From the NCBI RefSeq assembly GCF_009687845.1, contig NZ_BLAD01000084.1, positions 1-64,000 on the forward strand: DNA of 64,000 nucleotides, given 5' to 3'. The stretch comes from Acrocarpospora corrugata. GTDB taxonomy: Bacteria; Actinomycetota; Actinomycetes; Streptosporangiales; Streptosporangiaceae. A program made the position numbers and the translations under genes. The notes beneath the pieces were generated by a model that was not told the origin of the DNA, made no database searches, and saw only the letters and a program-made list of their open reading frames with translations. This document shows positions 26,814 to 37,900 of the stretch, piece after piece; position 1 is the first letter of the stretch, and each line of letters starts with the position of its first letter.

Positions 26814-29410
26814 GAGGTTCCTTTGTTGCGGAGCGAATTACCAATGGAGCCGGTGACCTCGCCGAAGGACCGGACGGATTCGTCAAGAAGCGCGGTTGAG
26901 AGAGCGGCGGCCCGGTCCTGCGGGATCGCGCGGCCGTCTCGGCGGGTGATTCGGAAGACCTGGCTCTCGCCGGGCAGGAGCGTGCGGAGCGCGTCGTCCA
27001 CGGCGAGCGCGGACGGCTCCAGGCCGAGCGGCTGGGCCAGCCGGTCGGCGGACACGCAGACATCGCGCAGCAGGGTCACGGCGCCGACCGTGACGTGCAG
27101 CGCGCCGTCGACGACGGTGACGCCGACGGTGCGTTCGGGGCTCGGGGCGGCCAGTTCCCGCTCCGGGCGGTAGGCCCAGGTGGTCCGCACGCCCTCGGCG
27201 TCGATGACGAGCAGTTCCGCCCGCGGGTCGGCGGGGAGCGCGACCTCGGGGTCGACGGCCAGCCGGACCAGGCCGCCGGCCGGGCATTCGGCCCGGACCT
27301 GGGCTCGCGCGTGTTCCCGGCCGTCCAGTCCGACCCGCCGGATGAGCACGTCGGGACTCCAGCTGGCGTCCGCGTCGTTCACGAGCACCAGCACCAGGCC
27401 CTCGTCACCGGTGGGGTCGTGGGTCGGCCCGGGGTTGACCGGCTGGATCGTGACGAGCCGGGGGGCGAACGAGTGGCGCAGGGCGTGCCAGAGGGGTTTC
27501 TCGATGCCCTCGCTGTCGACGGCCGACCAGCTGATCACCGGCCAGCAGTCGTTGAGCTGCCAGACGACGGCCCCGCCGCAGCGTTCGCGGGAGCGCAACC
27601 ATTCGACGCCGGCCGAGACGGCGCGGGCCTGGACGACCTGGGTGGCGAAGTGCCAGTCGGCGTCGCCGCGCGGGGTGGGCACGTGCGGCTGGAGGCCGCG
27701 GGTCAGCTTGTGCATGCCGTCGATGGCGCGCAGGTGGTGGCGCGTCTGCGGCGAGTCGGGTCCTGGGCTCTCGCCCACGACGACGCGCCCGAGCGTGGTC
27801 CAGGCGGGGGGACCGCACCAGCCCATCTCCGCGACGAACGCCGGGTCGTGGTAGCGATAGTGCACGTAGTCGCGCTCGTTCCAGGCGTCCCACAGGTGGC
27901 TCAGGCCGTGCGTGTCGACGGCCGGATCCCGGTCCAGGGAGCCGGACCAGGGCGAGTTGGGCACGTAGGGCCTGGTCGGGTCGAGGCGGGCCAGCACGCC
28001 GGGCAGCACGTCGAGGTAGTAGCGCGCGCCCCAGCCCCGGACGCCCATCTGGTCGGGCCAGCCCCAGTGGCGCCAGCCGAGGACGGTCTCGTTGCCGCCG
28101 CACCAGAGCACCAGGCTCGGGTGGGCCGACATCCGGGCGACGGCCTGCTCCGCTTCGGCGGTCACCAGCTCGACCATCTCGTCGTCCTCGCAGTAGGCAG
28201 CGCATGCGAAGAGGAAATCGTGCCATACCAGGACACCACGCTCATCACAAGCGTTCAGGAACTCTTCGGTCGCAAAGTGACCGCCGCCCCAGACTCGGAG
28301 GAGGTTCGCGTTCCCGGCGACGGCCTGGTCGATCCGGTGTGCCACCCGTTCGGGCGTGGCGCGGCTGGCCAGGGTGTCGTCGGGGATCCAGTTGTAGCCG
28401 CGCACCCGTACGGGCCGGCCGTTGACGACCAGCGCCCAGCGTGTCCCGAGCGGGTCCGGGGTCTCCTCGACCGCGACGCTGCGCAGGCCCACCCGGACGG
28501 CGGTGGAGTCGAGCACCACGCCGATGTGCTCGAGCTCCACCCGCAGGCCGTACATCGGCTGCCCGCCCAGACCGACCGGCCACCACAGGTCGGGGTCGTC
28601 GACCCGCAGGACGACGGCCGCCTCGTCGCCGACGACCGTGCCGACCGCCGACCCGGCGCGCCGGCCCGCCGGGTCGGTCAGTTCGACACGCACGTCCGAG
28701 CCGTCGGGCGCGTCCACCCGGACGTGCGCCGTCACCTGGGCGACGGCGTGCCCGGCGTCGAGCCGTACCAGCGGGCGGACGTGGTCGATCCGGCCCGCGT
28801 AGGTCTCCAGCCGGATGTCGCGCCAGATGCCGGCCGTGACGTAGTGCGGTCCCCAGTCCCAGCCGAAGTTGGCCGCGGCCTTGCGCACGTGCGGGTAGGG
28901 CTCGTCGTACGGGCTCGGCAGCGGGCCGTGCGCGCGCTCGTGCTCGCGGGCGGCGTCCCAGGCCGAGGCGAACCGCACCTCGACGAGGTTGTCGCCCGGC
29001 ACCAGGGCCTCGTCCACCCGCCACCGGTAGGCCAGGTGCTGGTCCCTGGCGGCCCCGACCCGCCGGCCGTTGACGTAGACGTCGGCGATCGTGTCCAGGC
29101 CGTCGGCCACCAGGTCGGTACGGGCCCCCGGCGTCGGCGACCACCGCACGTGGCGCCGGTACACCCAGTGCGAGTGCCCGACCCACTGCTGCGCCAGCTC
29201 ACCCCACCCGACGTCGGGATCGGCGAGCAGACCGGCCGCGAGCAGTGCCGTGTGCACCTCGCCGGGCACCTGCGCGGGAATGGCCGCCGTGCGGACGGCC
29301 TCGGGGACGTCATCCGGGCCCGCCGACCAGGTCAGCTCCCACTCGCCACCGAGATCGAGCCGGGTGGCGGCGGAGGTGTTTACCTGCGGGGCCTGCGTGG
29401 TCTGCGTCAT
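26810..29410 (-). CDS. GH2 family beta-mannosidase-like glycoside hydrolase
   Basis: An 866-residue GH2 enzyme without a signal peptide, so probably cytoplasmic, cleaving oligosaccharides taken up by the ABC transporter. It has the GH2 sandwich domain ([11 protein letters not shown]..., WVYRRHVRW), a jelly-roll/Ig region, and the TIM barrel with [20 protein letters not shown], the acid/base Glu in LWCGGNETV (about residue 440) and the nucleophile Glu in FVAEMGWCG (about 529). RGYNWIPDD and NFGWDWGP are typical of beta-mannosidases, which fits beta-linked mannosides as substrate. The ATG at 29408-29410 overlaps the permease stop, and its own stop overlaps the next ATG. Confidence 0.88.
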   Translation of the reverse strand: MTQTTQAPQVNTSAATRLDLGGEWELTWSAGPDDVPEAVRTAAIPAQVPGEVHTALLAAGLLADPDVGWGELAQQWVGHSHWVYRRHVRWSPTPGARTDLVADGLDTIADVYVNGRRVGAARDQHLAYRWRVDEALVPGDNLVEVRFASAWDAAREHERAHGPLPSPYDEPYPHVRKAAANFGWDWGPHYVTAGIWRDIRLETYAGRIDHVRPLVRLDAGHAVAQVTAHVRVDAPDGSDVRVELTDPAGRRAGSAVGTVVGDEAAVVLRVDDPDLWWPVGLGGQPMYGLRVELEHIGVVLDSTAVRVGLRSVAVEETPDPLGTRWALVVNGRPVRVRGYNWIPDDTLASRATPERVAHRIDQAVAGNANLLRVWGGGHFATEEFLNACDERGVLVWHDFLFACAAYCEDDEMVELVTAEAEQAVARMSAHPSLVLWCGGNETVLGWRHWGWPDQMGVRGWGARYYLDVLPGVLARLDPTRPYVPNSPWSGSLDRDPAVDTHGLSHLWDAWNERDYVHYRYHDPAFVAEMGWCGPPAWTTLGRVVVGESPGPDSPQTRHHLRAIDGMHKLTRGLQPHVPTPRGDADWHFATQVVQARAVSAGVEWLRSRERCGGAVVWQLNDCWPVISWSAVDSEGIEKPLWHALRHSFAPRLVTIQPVNPGPTHDPTGDEGLVLVLVNDADASWSPDVLIRRVGLDGREHARAQVRAECPAGGLVRLAVDPEVALPADPRAELLVIDAEGVRTTWAYRPERELAAPSPERTVGVTVVDGALHVTVGAVTLLRDVCVSADRLAQPLGLEPSALAVDDALRTLLPGESQVFRITRRDGRAIPQDRAAALSTALLDESVRSFGEVTGSIGNSLRNKGTS

Positions 29411-30237
29411 CCCTTGACTGCTCCTGCGGTGAGTGCTTCCTGCATACGACGGTTCATGAGCGAGTACGCGACATACACCGGCAGCACGGCGAGCACGGTG
29501 CCGGCGGCGAGAACGCCGAGGTTGGTCGCGTCGGAGACAAGCATGGGCAGCGCGACCTGGACGGTCCTGACGTCCGGCGCCGTGCCGGTGATGGTCAGCG
29601 AGAACAGGTACTCGTTCCAGAAGGTGAGCAGCTGGAGGATGGTCACGCTGACCACGCCGGGCCTCGCGATGGGCACGTAGACGCTGATCAGCAGCCGCCA
29701 GTGCCCGGCGCCTTCGAGGGCGGCCGACTCCACCAGCGCCTGCGGCACGGTGCGCATGAACTGCGTCAGGAGGAGCACGGACAGCGGAAGCGCGCTCGCG
29801 GGCAGGAACAGCATCTGGAACTCGCGCGTGCCGAAGAGCCCCGACTCGATCGCCAGCACGACCGTGGGGATCAGCGCGGCGAACGGCGGGATGAGGAACC
29901 CGGCGGAGAAGGTGCCCGTGATCACCCGGGCCAGCCGGTTGTCCTGCCGGGCCAGCGCGTACGCCGCGGGAACGGCCAGGCACAGGGTCAGCACGATGGC
30001 CACGACCGAGATGAACACGGAGTTGACCAGGGCCCGCCCCAGGTCGGCGGTCCGCCAGGCGGTGCCGAAGTTGTCCCACAGCCACCGCGCCGGCAGCGCG
30101 AACGGCCGGGTGAAGATCTCGATGTTGGTCTTCAGCGCGCTGACCACGAGGTAGTAGAGCGGCGCGGCGAGCAGCAGCGCGTACAGCCAGGAGAGAATGG
30201 TCGCCAGCGGGCTGCGGTTGCGGCGGGGCGCGCTCAT
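29407..30237 (-). CDS. Carbohydrate ABC transporter permease (MalG-like)
   Basis: A 276-residue inner-membrane permease with six hydrophobic helices and the EAA loop [24 protein letters not shown] that docks the ATPase. It has the MalG-type C-terminus ([15 protein letters not shown]). It pairs with the MalF-like permease upstream (ATGA overlap at 30234-30237). No ATPase gene is present in the operon, so a shared MsiK/UgpC-type ATPase elsewhere must energise it, as is common in actinomycetes. Confidence 0.92.
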   Translation of the reverse strand: MSAPRRNRSPLATILSWLYALLLAAPLYYLVVSALKTNIEIFTRPFALPARWLWDNFGTAWRTADLGRALVNSVFISVVAIVLTLCLAVPAAYALARQDNRLARVITGTFSAGFLIPPFAALIPTVVLAIESGLFGTREFQMLFLPASALPLSVLLLTQFMRTVPQALVESAALEGAGHWRLLISVYVPIARPGVVSVTILQLLTFWNEYLFSLTITGTAPDVRTVQVALPMLVSDATNLGVLAAGTVLAVLPVYVAYSLMNRRMQEALTAGAVKG

Positions 30238-31127
30238 CGGGAGTCCTCCTCGGAGCCGCGCAGCAGCGCTCGGATGAGCAGCATCCCGGCGACGCCGGCC
30301 AGGAGCAGCACTACGCCGACCACCTGGCTGTAGCCGAGATCCCGCTGGGAGAAGGCCTTCGCGTAGACCAGGTAGGACAGCGTGGTCGAGGAGGTGCCGG
30401 GCCCGCCCTTGGTGAGCAGGAGGATCAGCGCGGCCGAGGTGAACAGCGTCCAGAGGAACTGCAGCATCGCCAGCGTGCGCACGTAGTCCTTGATCATCGG
30501 GAAGGCGATCTGCCACATGGTGCGCAGCCGTCCGGCGCCGTCCATCTGGGCCGCCTCGATCACTTCGGCCGGCAGGCTGGACAGGCGGGCCGCGAACAGC
30601 ACCGCGGTCCAGCCGATGCCGCGCCACAGGTCGATGGCGATGAGGGTCGGCAGCGCGGTGCTCGGGTCGGCCAGCCAGGCCGTGGCCCAGGAGTCCAGGC
30701 CGAGCGTGCTCAGCAGGCCGTTGACCCCGCCGTTCGGGGACATCACCCCGTAGAAGATCATTCCCGTCATCGAGATCGAGATCAGGCCCGGCGAGAAGTA
30801 GAGCACCGACAGCACGCGGTAGCCGCGCGGCTTGGTGTAGAGGTGATAGCCGAGCATGAAGGCCAGCGGGATCATCACCGGGATCGCGATGGCGACCTGG
30901 ATCACGCTGTTGCGCACCGCGGCGTGGAACGTCGGGTCGGCGAAGACCTTGCCGACGTTCTCCAGGCCGATGTACGTGGGCTCGTACAGCAGCCCTTTCC
31001 ATCGCAAGGTGGCGATGACGAACATGGCGGCGAGGGGGCCGACCGAGAAGACGGCGAACCACACGAGAGACGGGACGGTCAGCCAGAGGACCCGGGGCGC
31101 CTGCACGCGGGTGCTGGTCGATGACAT
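30234..31127 (-). CDS. Carbohydrate ABC transporter permease (MalF-like)
   Basis: A 297-residue permease with six membrane helices (first [20 protein letters not shown]) and the EAA motif [23 protein letters not shown]. The ATG at 31125-31127 follows AAGGAAAC; a longer reading to 31178 adds a proline-rich stretch with no hydrophobic or family character. Forms the channel with the MalG-like partner. It is separated from the sugar-binding protein gene by a 65-bp gap holding a strong hairpin. Confidence 0.92.
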   Translation of the reverse strand: MSSTSTRVQAPRVLWLTVPSLVWFAVFSVGPLAAMFVIATLRWKGLLYEPTYIGLENVGKVFADPTFHAAVRNSVIQVAIAIPVMIPLAFMLGYHLYTKPRGYRVLSVLYFSPGLISISMTGMIFYGVMSPNGGVNGLLSTLGLDSWATAWLADPSTALPTLIAIDLWRGIGWTAVLFAARLSSLPAEVIEAAQMDGAGRLRTMWQIAFPMIKDYVRTLAMLQFLWTLFTSAALILLLTKGGPGTSSTTLSYLVYAKAFSQRDLGYSQVVGVVLLLAGVAGMLLIRALLRGSEEDSR

Positions 31128-31150
31128 TCGGGTGTTTCCTTCGGGGCGTG

Positions 31151-31178
31151 GTGGGGCCGCCGGGTGCGGCGGCCCCAC
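31151..31178 (-). terminator. Intercistronic hairpin between binding-protein and permease genes
   Basis: A perfect 11-bp stem (GTGGGGCCGCC / GGCGGCCCCAC) with a 6-base loop, placed after the binding-protein stop and before the permease ribosome site. Such hairpins partly terminate or protect the upstream message, giving more binding protein than permease. Attenuation is inference. Confidence 0.6.
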
Positions 31179-31192
31179 GCGTCGGGCGGGTG

Positions 31193-32518
31193 TCAGCCCT
31201 TGGTGGCGGTGTCGAGCCCCTCGCAGATCTCCTGCGGGGTCGCCTCGCCGTAGGCCCCGGTGAGGACCTGGGTGATCGGGTCGGACGCGGCGCCGATCCA
31301 GACGTCAGGCAGGACCGCGTAGTCGACGTTGGCGTCCAGGCCGAGGGAGGCCTTCAGCAGCGGGTCGGTCGCGAACGAGGCGAAGTCGCCGGTGACCGGG
31401 GGCAGGATGCTGGCGTCCTTGACGAAGTTGCCGACGGTCGGCTGGTCGTAGAACTTGGTCACCAGCTGGCGGATCTTGTCGATCTTCTCGGGCGAGGCGC
31501 CCTGCTTCGTGATCATGAAGCCGACGCCGGTGAAGCCCTGGAAGGCCGTCGGCTTCGTGTAGGCCGCGCCGCTCGGGACGGGGAACCCGCCGAGGGAGGT
31601 GTGCTGCTCGATCCCGGTGCCCGAGGCCTTGGACTCGGTGTACGCCCACGAGCCGGCCGACATGATGGCGGCCTTGCCGGAGTAGAAGGAGGCGTACATG
31701 TCGTCGGCGGTGAGGCCGGCCACGTTGTCGACGAACACCTTGGCGTCGCGCAGCTCGGTGAAGAGCTTGATGCCGTTGAGCACCGAAGGCGTCGAGCAGT
31801 AGCCGCCGCCCTGCATGACCTTCTGCATCGACGCGGCGTCGGTGAACGACTGGGCGATCTGGTAGAAGAGCTTCTGGCCGGTCCAGTCGTTGCCGCCGAC
31901 GGTGACGGGCCCGACGCCCGCCTCGCGCAGCTTCTTGGCGGCGGCGATGAGCTCGTCGGTGGTCTTCGGAACCTCGGTGACGCCGGCCTTGGTCAGCAGG
32001 TCGGTGTTGTACCAGAGCGGCCAGCTGAACCCGGAGAACGGCAGGCCCTGCAGCTCGCCGCTGGCGACGCCGCCGACCCGCCACTCGTCGAGGGCCTCCG
32101 GCTTCATCTTGTCGGCCAGGCCCCAGTCCTTGACGTACTGGTCGACGGGGACGGTGACGCCCGCGTCCAGCCAGCCCACCGTCTTGTCGAACAGGTTGAC
32201 GATCACCAGGTCGGGGGACTTGCCGGCGGCCACGGCGGTCTCCACCTGGTCGTCGATGGTCTCCAGTCCTTCGATGACGTTGATCTTGATGCCGGTGTCC
32301 GCGGTGAAGGCGTCGAAGACACCCTTCTGGGCCGCGGCCGCGGAGTTGCCCGACGTCCATCGGGTGACGACGTCGATGGAGCCGCCGCCGGTCGCCGCCG
32401 GGGCGGCGGCGGGGCCTGCGGCCGGTTCGTCGGAGCCGCAGGAGGCGAGGGAGAGGACGAGGGCTCCGACGGCGAACGCGGCCACCCCGCGTACGGCCCG
32501 TGGCGTGGTGCGGTGCAT
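31193..32518 (-). CDS. Extracellular sugar-binding lipoprotein of the ABC transporter
   Basis: A 441-residue family 1 solute-binding protein. The N-terminus has a lipoprotein signal peptide ending LSLASCGS (lipidated Cys), followed by a Gly/Ala/Pro-rich linker and the binding fold: IDVVTRWTSGNSAAAA, DLVIVNLFD, LPFSGFSWPLWYNTDLLTKAG, MSAGSWAYTES. It captures oligosaccharides, probably mannose- or fucose-containing given the two hydrolases in the operon. It is first in the operon; ATG 32518 has AAAGGAAG upstream. A candidate promoter and palindrome lie at 32619-32666. Confidence 0.92.
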   Translation of the reverse strand: MHRTTPRAVRGVAAFAVGALVLSLASCGSDEPAAGPAAAPAATGGGSIDVVTRWTSGNSAAAAQKGVFDAFTADTGIKINVIEGLETIDDQVETAVAAGKSPDLVIVNLFDKTVGWLDAGVTVPVDQYVKDWGLADKMKPEALDEWRVGGVASGELQGLPFSGFSWPLWYNTDLLTKAGVTEVPKTTDELIAAAKKLREAGVGPVTVGGNDWTGQKLFYQIAQSFTDAASMQKVMQGGGYCSTPSVLNGIKLFTELRDAKVFVDNVAGLTADDMYASFYSGKAAIMSAGSWAYTESKASGTGIEQHTSLGGFPVPSGAAYTKPTAFQGFTGVGFMITKQGASPEKIDKIRQLVTKFYDQPTVGNFVKDASILPPVTGDFASFATDPLLKASLGLDANVDYAVLPDVWIGAASDPITQVLTGAYGEATPQEICEGLDTATKG

Positions 32519-32618
32519 GGGGCTTCCTTTGCTTCAAGTTCCGGGGGGTGATCGGGAGGCGTGTGTCCCGTGGGTTACTCAGGGGTTGCGTAGACATTGC
32601 TGAGGCTGCTCGAACGAC

Positions 32619-32666
32619 ATCGTGCAGGACGGGAGGCCCCGAGTCAATAAGAAAGATTAGTAATCT
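32619..32666 (-). promoter_or_regulatory. Candidate promoter and operator for the sugar operon
   Basis: On the minus strand there is a -35-like TTGACT (32647-32642), a 17-base spacer and a weak -10-like CACGAT (32624-32619). Immediately upstream of the -35 lies the palindrome AGATTAGTAATCT (32654-32666, perfect 6-bp arms) in an unusually AT-rich patch. It is a good candidate binding site for the ROK repressor or an activator. Confidence 0.45.
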
Positions 32667-32667
32667 A

Positions 32668-33531
32668 TTAAATGCTGGAGCCGCGAACCACCAGCGTCGC
32701 CGGCGCAGCCGTGATCACTCGCGGCGCGGCCCCCGACAGAACCCCGGCCAGGGCGTCGCCGACCAGTTCGCCCAGCGCCTGCACATCATGGCTGACGGCG
32801 CTGAGCGGCGGCTCGGCGAGCTGGCACAGCGCGGAGTCGTCCCACGCCACCAGAGAAAGATCGGCCGGGACGGCCAAGCCGAGGCGGGTCGCCTCGTGCA
32901 GGGCGCCGAGCGCCATCACGTCGTTGTCGAAGACCAGCGCCGTCGGACGGGCCTCGATCCGCAGCAGGCTGGTGACGGCGCGCACGCCGGCCGCCTCGGA
33001 GTAGTCGCCGTCGAACGTGGTCGTGCGCACGCCGTGCTCGGACGCGACGGCGTCGAACGTCCGGCGGCGGATGATCGTGTGCGCCATCTCGGCCGGCCCG
33101 GCGACATGGCCGAGATGGGTGTGCCCGCCCGCGACCAGCGCGGCGACCACGTCGCGCATGGCCACCTCGTCCTGCGTCCACACCGTCGGCAGTCCCCCGG
33201 CGGTGACCGGGTCGCCGATGACCACGGCGGGCAGGCCCAGTTCGCGGACGAGCGCGACCCGCTCGTCGCCGGGCAGCAGGTCGATCAGGATCGCGCCCTG
33301 CACCTGGCCCTGCGCCGCCCAGGCGCGCATCCGGTCGCTCGCCTGCTGGATGGTGGCGACCACCTGGAGGAGCACGGGCACGCCCAGCGGGACGAGGATC
33401 CGCTCCATGCCGGCGATGAACTCGTGGAAGAACGGCTCGGCACCGAGAACCTCGGCGTCGCGGACGAGGGCGAGGCCCACCGGTGTGCCCGCACGCGGAC
33501 GTGTCGCCGTGCCCGTTAATGCCGCGACCAT
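32668..33531 (-). CDS. LacI-type sugar-sensor domain protein lacking a DNA-binding domain
   Basis: A 287-residue protein that is only the periplasmic-binding-protein-like sensor half of a LacI/GalR regulator: VGLALVRDAEVLGAEPFFHEFIAG, GAILIDLLPGDERV, VVIGDPV, FDNDVMALGALHEA and SLVAWDDSALCQLAEPPLSAV. The usual N-terminal helix-turn-helix (about 55 residues, VTxxDVAxxAGVSxxTVSR) is absent; the protein begins with about 20 low-complexity residues. ATG 33531 is preferred (GAGGGAC six bases upstream) over ATG 33552. It is just upstream of, and codirectional with, the sugar operon, and divergent from the ROK repressor. It may act as a co-regulator or sugar sensor with ROK; alternatively it is a truncated regulator. 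Confidence 0.8.
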   Translation of the reverse strand: MVAALTGTATRPRAGTPVGLALVRDAEVLGAEPFFHEFIAGMERILVPLGVPVLLQVVATIQQASDRMRAWAAQGQVQGAILIDLLPGDERVALVRELGLPAVVIGDPVTAGGLPTVWTQDEVAMRDVVAALVAGGHTHLGHVAGPAEMAHTIIRRRTFDAVASEHGVRTTTFDGDYSEAAGVRAVTSLLRIEARPTALVFDNDVMALGALHEATRLGLAVPADLSLVAWDDSALCQLAEPPLSAVSHDVQALGELVGDALAGVLSGAAPRVITAAPATLVVRGSSI

Positions 33532-33612
33532 CGGTCCCTCTCCCTCGTGCATTGAACTAACCTCGTCCCCCGTAAGGTAGTGGTGCCGTACATACGGCCG
33601 GGGGAGAGGCGG

Positions 33613-34848
33613 TTGAGCGTGGCCCGACGAGAGTCCGCGGCCGCAGGGCCCGGGAGCCGTGCGCTCGTCGTCGACCTCATCAGGTCCGCCGGGCCGATCA
33701 GCCGGGTGGAACTCGTCAAGGCGACCGGGCTGACCCAGCCGACGATCTCCAACATCGTCCGCCGCCTGATCGACGACGACGTCGTGCGCGAGACCGGCGC
33801 CACCGTCGCGACCGGTGGCAAGCCGCGGACCATGCTCGTGATCAACTCCCGCTCAGCATACGGCGTCGGGATCCGGGTCGGAGCCGACACCCTCACCTGC
33901 GTCGTGACGGACACGCGGGGCGGCACGATCGGGCGCGAGCTCGTCTCCGCGCCCCCGGCCGAGAAGCCGGAGGACGTGGTGGCCCAGCTGGCGGCACTCT
34001 ACCGCGATGTCACGCACGGTCTGGGGCTGCTGCCGCAGAGCGTGGTGGGGCTGGCCGTCGTCGGTCCCGGCCCGGTCGACGTCGCCAGGGGCAGGTTCCT
34101 GGCGCTCCCCGGGCTGGAGCAGTGGGCCGACCTCGACCTCGGCCAGACCCTCACCGCCGAGCTGGGCGTGCCGGTGCTCGTCGACTGCGACGCGGCCGCG
34201 GCCGCCGTGGGCGAGTTCTGGGGGCGGCAGGTGTCGCGGGAGCGGACCTTCGGCTGTCTCTACATGAACTCGGGAATCGGCTCGGGAGTCGTCCTGGACG
34301 GCGCGCTCCACCGCGGCGCCAGCTCCAACGCCGGTGAGATCGGTCACGTCTCGGTGGTCCGCGACGGCGCGCGCTGCCGCTGCGGCAACCGCGGCTGCCT
34401 GGAGCTGTACGCCGCGCCCGCCGCGCTGGTCAGCCGGGCCAGGGCCACCCCGGGCCTGGCGGACCGCCTGGGGATCCGCCCCGACGACCAGTACGCGCGG
34501 GCGTTCGACGTCCTCGCCCGCGCGGCGATCTACGGCGACGGGCAGGCCCGCGCGCTGATCGACGAGTCGGCCCTGCTCCTCGCCGACGGCGCCATGACGC
34601 TCAGCAACCTCTGGGACCTCGACACCCTCGTCCTCGCCGGGCCGGGCTTCGCCGTCGCCGGTTCGCTCTACGTCACCGAGATCCGCCGCCGCCTCGCGGG
34701 GCGGGCGTTCTCGCGCGGGCTCCACACCGTGCAGGTCGACCTGTCGAGCAATCCCCGCGACTCGGCCGCCATCGGCGGAGCCGCCCTGGTGCTGCAGGGA
34801 TCCGTCGCCCCCGGCCACGGGCCACAGGTCAGCGCGCCGCAATCGTAG
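33613..34848 (+). CDS. ROK-family transcriptional repressor
   Basis: About 411 residues. The N-terminal winged helix (ISRVELVKATGLTQPTISNIVRRLID) is followed by a ROK sugar-sensing domain with the zinc motif CRCGNRGCLE and EIGHVSV. The kinase phosphate motif is altered (GIRVGADTLTCVVTD rather than DxGxT), which fits a regulator, not a sugar kinase. TTG 33613 lies after GGGGGAGAGG; GTG 33619 is an almost equal alternative, and GTG 33580 would lack a ribosome site. It is divergent from the HTH-less LacI-type gene and most likely represses the sugar operon until a breakdown sugar binds. Confidence 0.88.
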   Translation: MSVARRESAAAGPGSRALVVDLIRSAGPISRVELVKATGLTQPTISNIVRRLIDDDVVRETGATVATGGKPRTMLVINSRSAYGVGIRVGADTLTCVVTDTRGGTIGRELVSAPPAEKPEDVVAQLAALYRDVTHGLGLLPQSVVGLAVVGPGPVDVARGRFLALPGLEQWADLDLGQTLTAELGVPVLVDCDAAAAAVGEFWGRQVSRERTFGCLYMNSGIGSGVVLDGALHRGASSNAGEIGHVSVVRDGARCRCGNRGCLELYAAPAALVSRARATPGLADRLGIRPDDQYARAFDVLARAAIYGDGQARALIDESALLLADGAMTLSNLWDLDTLVLAGPGFAVAGSLYVTEIRRRLAGRAFSRGLHTVQVDLSSNPRDSAAIGGAALVLQGSVAPGHGPQVSAPQS

Positions 34849-34961
34849 GGCGCTCACTCACTGTTCGCTCCTCATTTGCCTGCCGGTCGCCGCGATACAC
34901 AAGGCTGCGAGGACGTTACTGCTAGTGGTCTGCTGCGGCGACCTGTGAAGAGGGCTCAACA

Positions 34962-37900
34962 TTGTTTAAGCACTGGCGTGGGACAGCCACCTTAGCCATC
35001 GCGTTCCTGACCGCCATTCCGCTTCTGCCCGTGTCGTCCGCCGCGGCGGCCGAGGTTCCGTCCATCAAGGTCAACGAGGTCGAGTCCAACGGCGGCACGC
35101 CGGGCGACTGGACGGAACTGGTCAACACCGGGACGACACCCGTCGACGTGTCCGGCTGGCTCGTCAAGGACAACGACGACACCCACATCTACACGATCGC
35201 CGCCGGAACCGTGATGGCCCCCGGCGCTTTCCTGGCGGTCGACGTGGAGACGGCGTACGGCCTGGGCGGCGCGGACTCGGCCCGGCTGTACCTGCCGGAC
35301 GGCCTGACCCTGGTGGATTCCCACAGCTGGACCGCGCACGCCCCGATCACCTACGGCCGCTGCCCCGACGGGACCGGCGCGTTCGCCGCCACCGTGGTGG
35401 CGACCAAGGGCGCGGCCAACGACTGCGGCACGCCCTCGGCTTTCATCAAGGTCAACGAGATCGAGTCCAACGGCGGCACCCCCGGCGACTGGACGGAACT
35501 GGTCAACATCGGCCCGATCCCGGTGGACCTGTCGGGCTGGCTCGTCAAGGACAACGACGACACCCACATCTACACGATCGCCGCCGGAACCGTGATGGCC
35601 CCCGGCGCCTTCCTGGCGCTGGACGTCGAGTCGGCCTACGGCCTGGGCGCCGCCGACTCCGTCCGCCTGTTCCTGCCGGACGGCCTCACGCTCGCCGACT
35701 CGCACAGCTGGACCGCGCACGCCCCGGTCACCTACGGCCGCTGCCCGAACGGGACCGGCGCGTTCGCGAGCAACGCCACGGCGACCAAGGGCGCGGCGAA
35801 CAACTGCGGCAGCACCCCGGCGGCCGTGGTGAAGGTCAACGAGGTCGAGTCCAACGGCGGCACCCCCGGCGACTGGGTCGAACTGGTCAACACCGGCGCC
35901 ACCCCCGTCGACGTGTCGGGCTGGCTCGTCAAGGACAACGACGACACGCACATCTTCACGATCGCGCCGGGCTCCACGATCGCCCCCGGCGCCTTCCTGA
36001 TCGCTGACGTGGAGACGTCCTACGGTCTCGGCGCCGCGGACTCCGCCCGGCTGTTCCTGCCGGACGGCCTGACCCTCATGGACTTCCACACCTGGACCGC
36101 GCACGCCCAGGCCACCTACGGCCGCTGCCCCGACGGCACCGGCCCGTTCGCCGAGACGACGGCGTCGACCAAGGGCGCGGCCAACACGTGCGCCGGGCAG
36201 GTTCCCGCCTCGCCGTGGCCCGGTGGCGCGGCTGTCGCCACCGCCGACCCGGCCGGCACGCTCGGCGGCAACATGAGCGGCCTGGCCTACGAGCCGTCCG
36301 GCGTGCTCTGGGCGGTCAAGAACGGCCCCGGCATGCTGTACCGCCTGGAGTGGGACGGCGCCACCTGGGCGCCCGCCACCAGCAACGGCTGGAACAACGG
36401 CAAGACGCTGCGCTACCCCACCGGCATCGGCGACCCCGACGCCGAGGGCGTGACCCTGACCGGAGCCGGTCTCACCGGCGGCGTGTTCGTCTCGACCGAA
36501 CGCGACAACACCAACAGCGGCGTCAGCCGCCCCACCGTGCTCCGCTTCGACCCGGCCGGTACGGGCAGCACCCTCACCGCCACGAAGGAATGGAACCTCA
36601 CCGCGGACCTGCCGCCGGTGGCCGCGAACAGCGGTCTTGAGGCGATCTCCTGGATCCCCGACTCGTTCCTGACCGCGCGCGGCTTCCGCGACGAGCACAC
36701 CGGCGCGGCCTACAACCCGTCCGCCTACCCGGGCCACGGCGACGGCCTGTTCTTCGTCGGCCTTGAGGGCAACGGCAGCGTCTACGCGTACGCGCTCGAC
36801 CAGGTCGGCGGCGGATTCACCCGGATCGCCACGATCGTGAGCGGGTTCCCCGGCGTGATGGACCTGGAGTTCGAGCCCGAGTCGAAGCACTTCTGGGTGG
36901 TGTGCGACGACACCTGCCAGGGCCGCACCGCGACCCTGGACATCGACGACACCGGCAAGTTCGCCGTCACCCACCTGTACGACCGTCCGGGTTCGATGCC
37001 CAACCTCAACAACGAGGGCTTCGCGATCACGCCGCAGTCGGAGTGCGCGGACGGCCACAAGCCCGTCTTCTGGTCCGACGACAGCAACACCGGCGGCAAC
37101 GCGCTGCGCAGCGGCACCCTCGACTGCACGGTGCTGGACCTCGACGCGGACAATGACGGCGTCAACGACAACGTGGACGTGACGTTCCCGCCGGGCACCG
37201 CGCAGGCCAGCAACCCGGGCAACCAGACGTTCTCCGACCGGCTCCTCGGCGGCACCACGTCCGGCAAGATCACCAACCGGAACGGCCGTACGCTCACGAT
37301 CTCCGACGCCAACTACCCCGCCGGGGTCCTGGTGGAGGTCGGCGCGGGCGTACTCCCGGCACGGTTCCAGCTGGCCGACACCTTCGGGACGATCGAGCTG
37401 GGCAGCGGCTCCTACAAGCTGACCGCCGCCGGCAAGACCAGCACGATCACCACGGTCATCGGCGAGCCCGCGGTCGTCACGGTCACGGTGAACGGCACGC
37501 CGATCACGCTGACCGTCGAGGCGGGCGAATCCGTCACCTACACCGAGACGCCGGGCAACGGCACGGTCGCCGGGCTGACCGGCATCCAGCAGAGCGGGAC
37601 CGTCGGCCTCCGGGCCAACGGCCTGCCCGCCACCGCCTGCGCCGACATCGTGATCCAGAACGTCATCGTCGCCTCCAGCGCCGGCAACGCCATCGCCGGC
37701 ACCGGCGGCAACGACCTGATCGTCGGGCGGCACGACAACGACCACGTCACCGGCAACGGCGGCAGCGACTGCGTCGCGACGCAGGGCGGCGACGACGTGA
37801 TCGTCACGACCGGCGGCGACGACTGGATCGACGCGGGCGGCGGCGACAACGTGGTGAACGCCGGCGGCGGCGCCGACACCATCGCGGCCGGGAACGGCGA

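Noticed and set aside
35064-36190. Regular 381/384-bp repeats taken as a possible mobile or CRISPR-like array
   Set aside because: The repeats are in frame, encode lamin-tail domains, and there are no spacers or cas genes.
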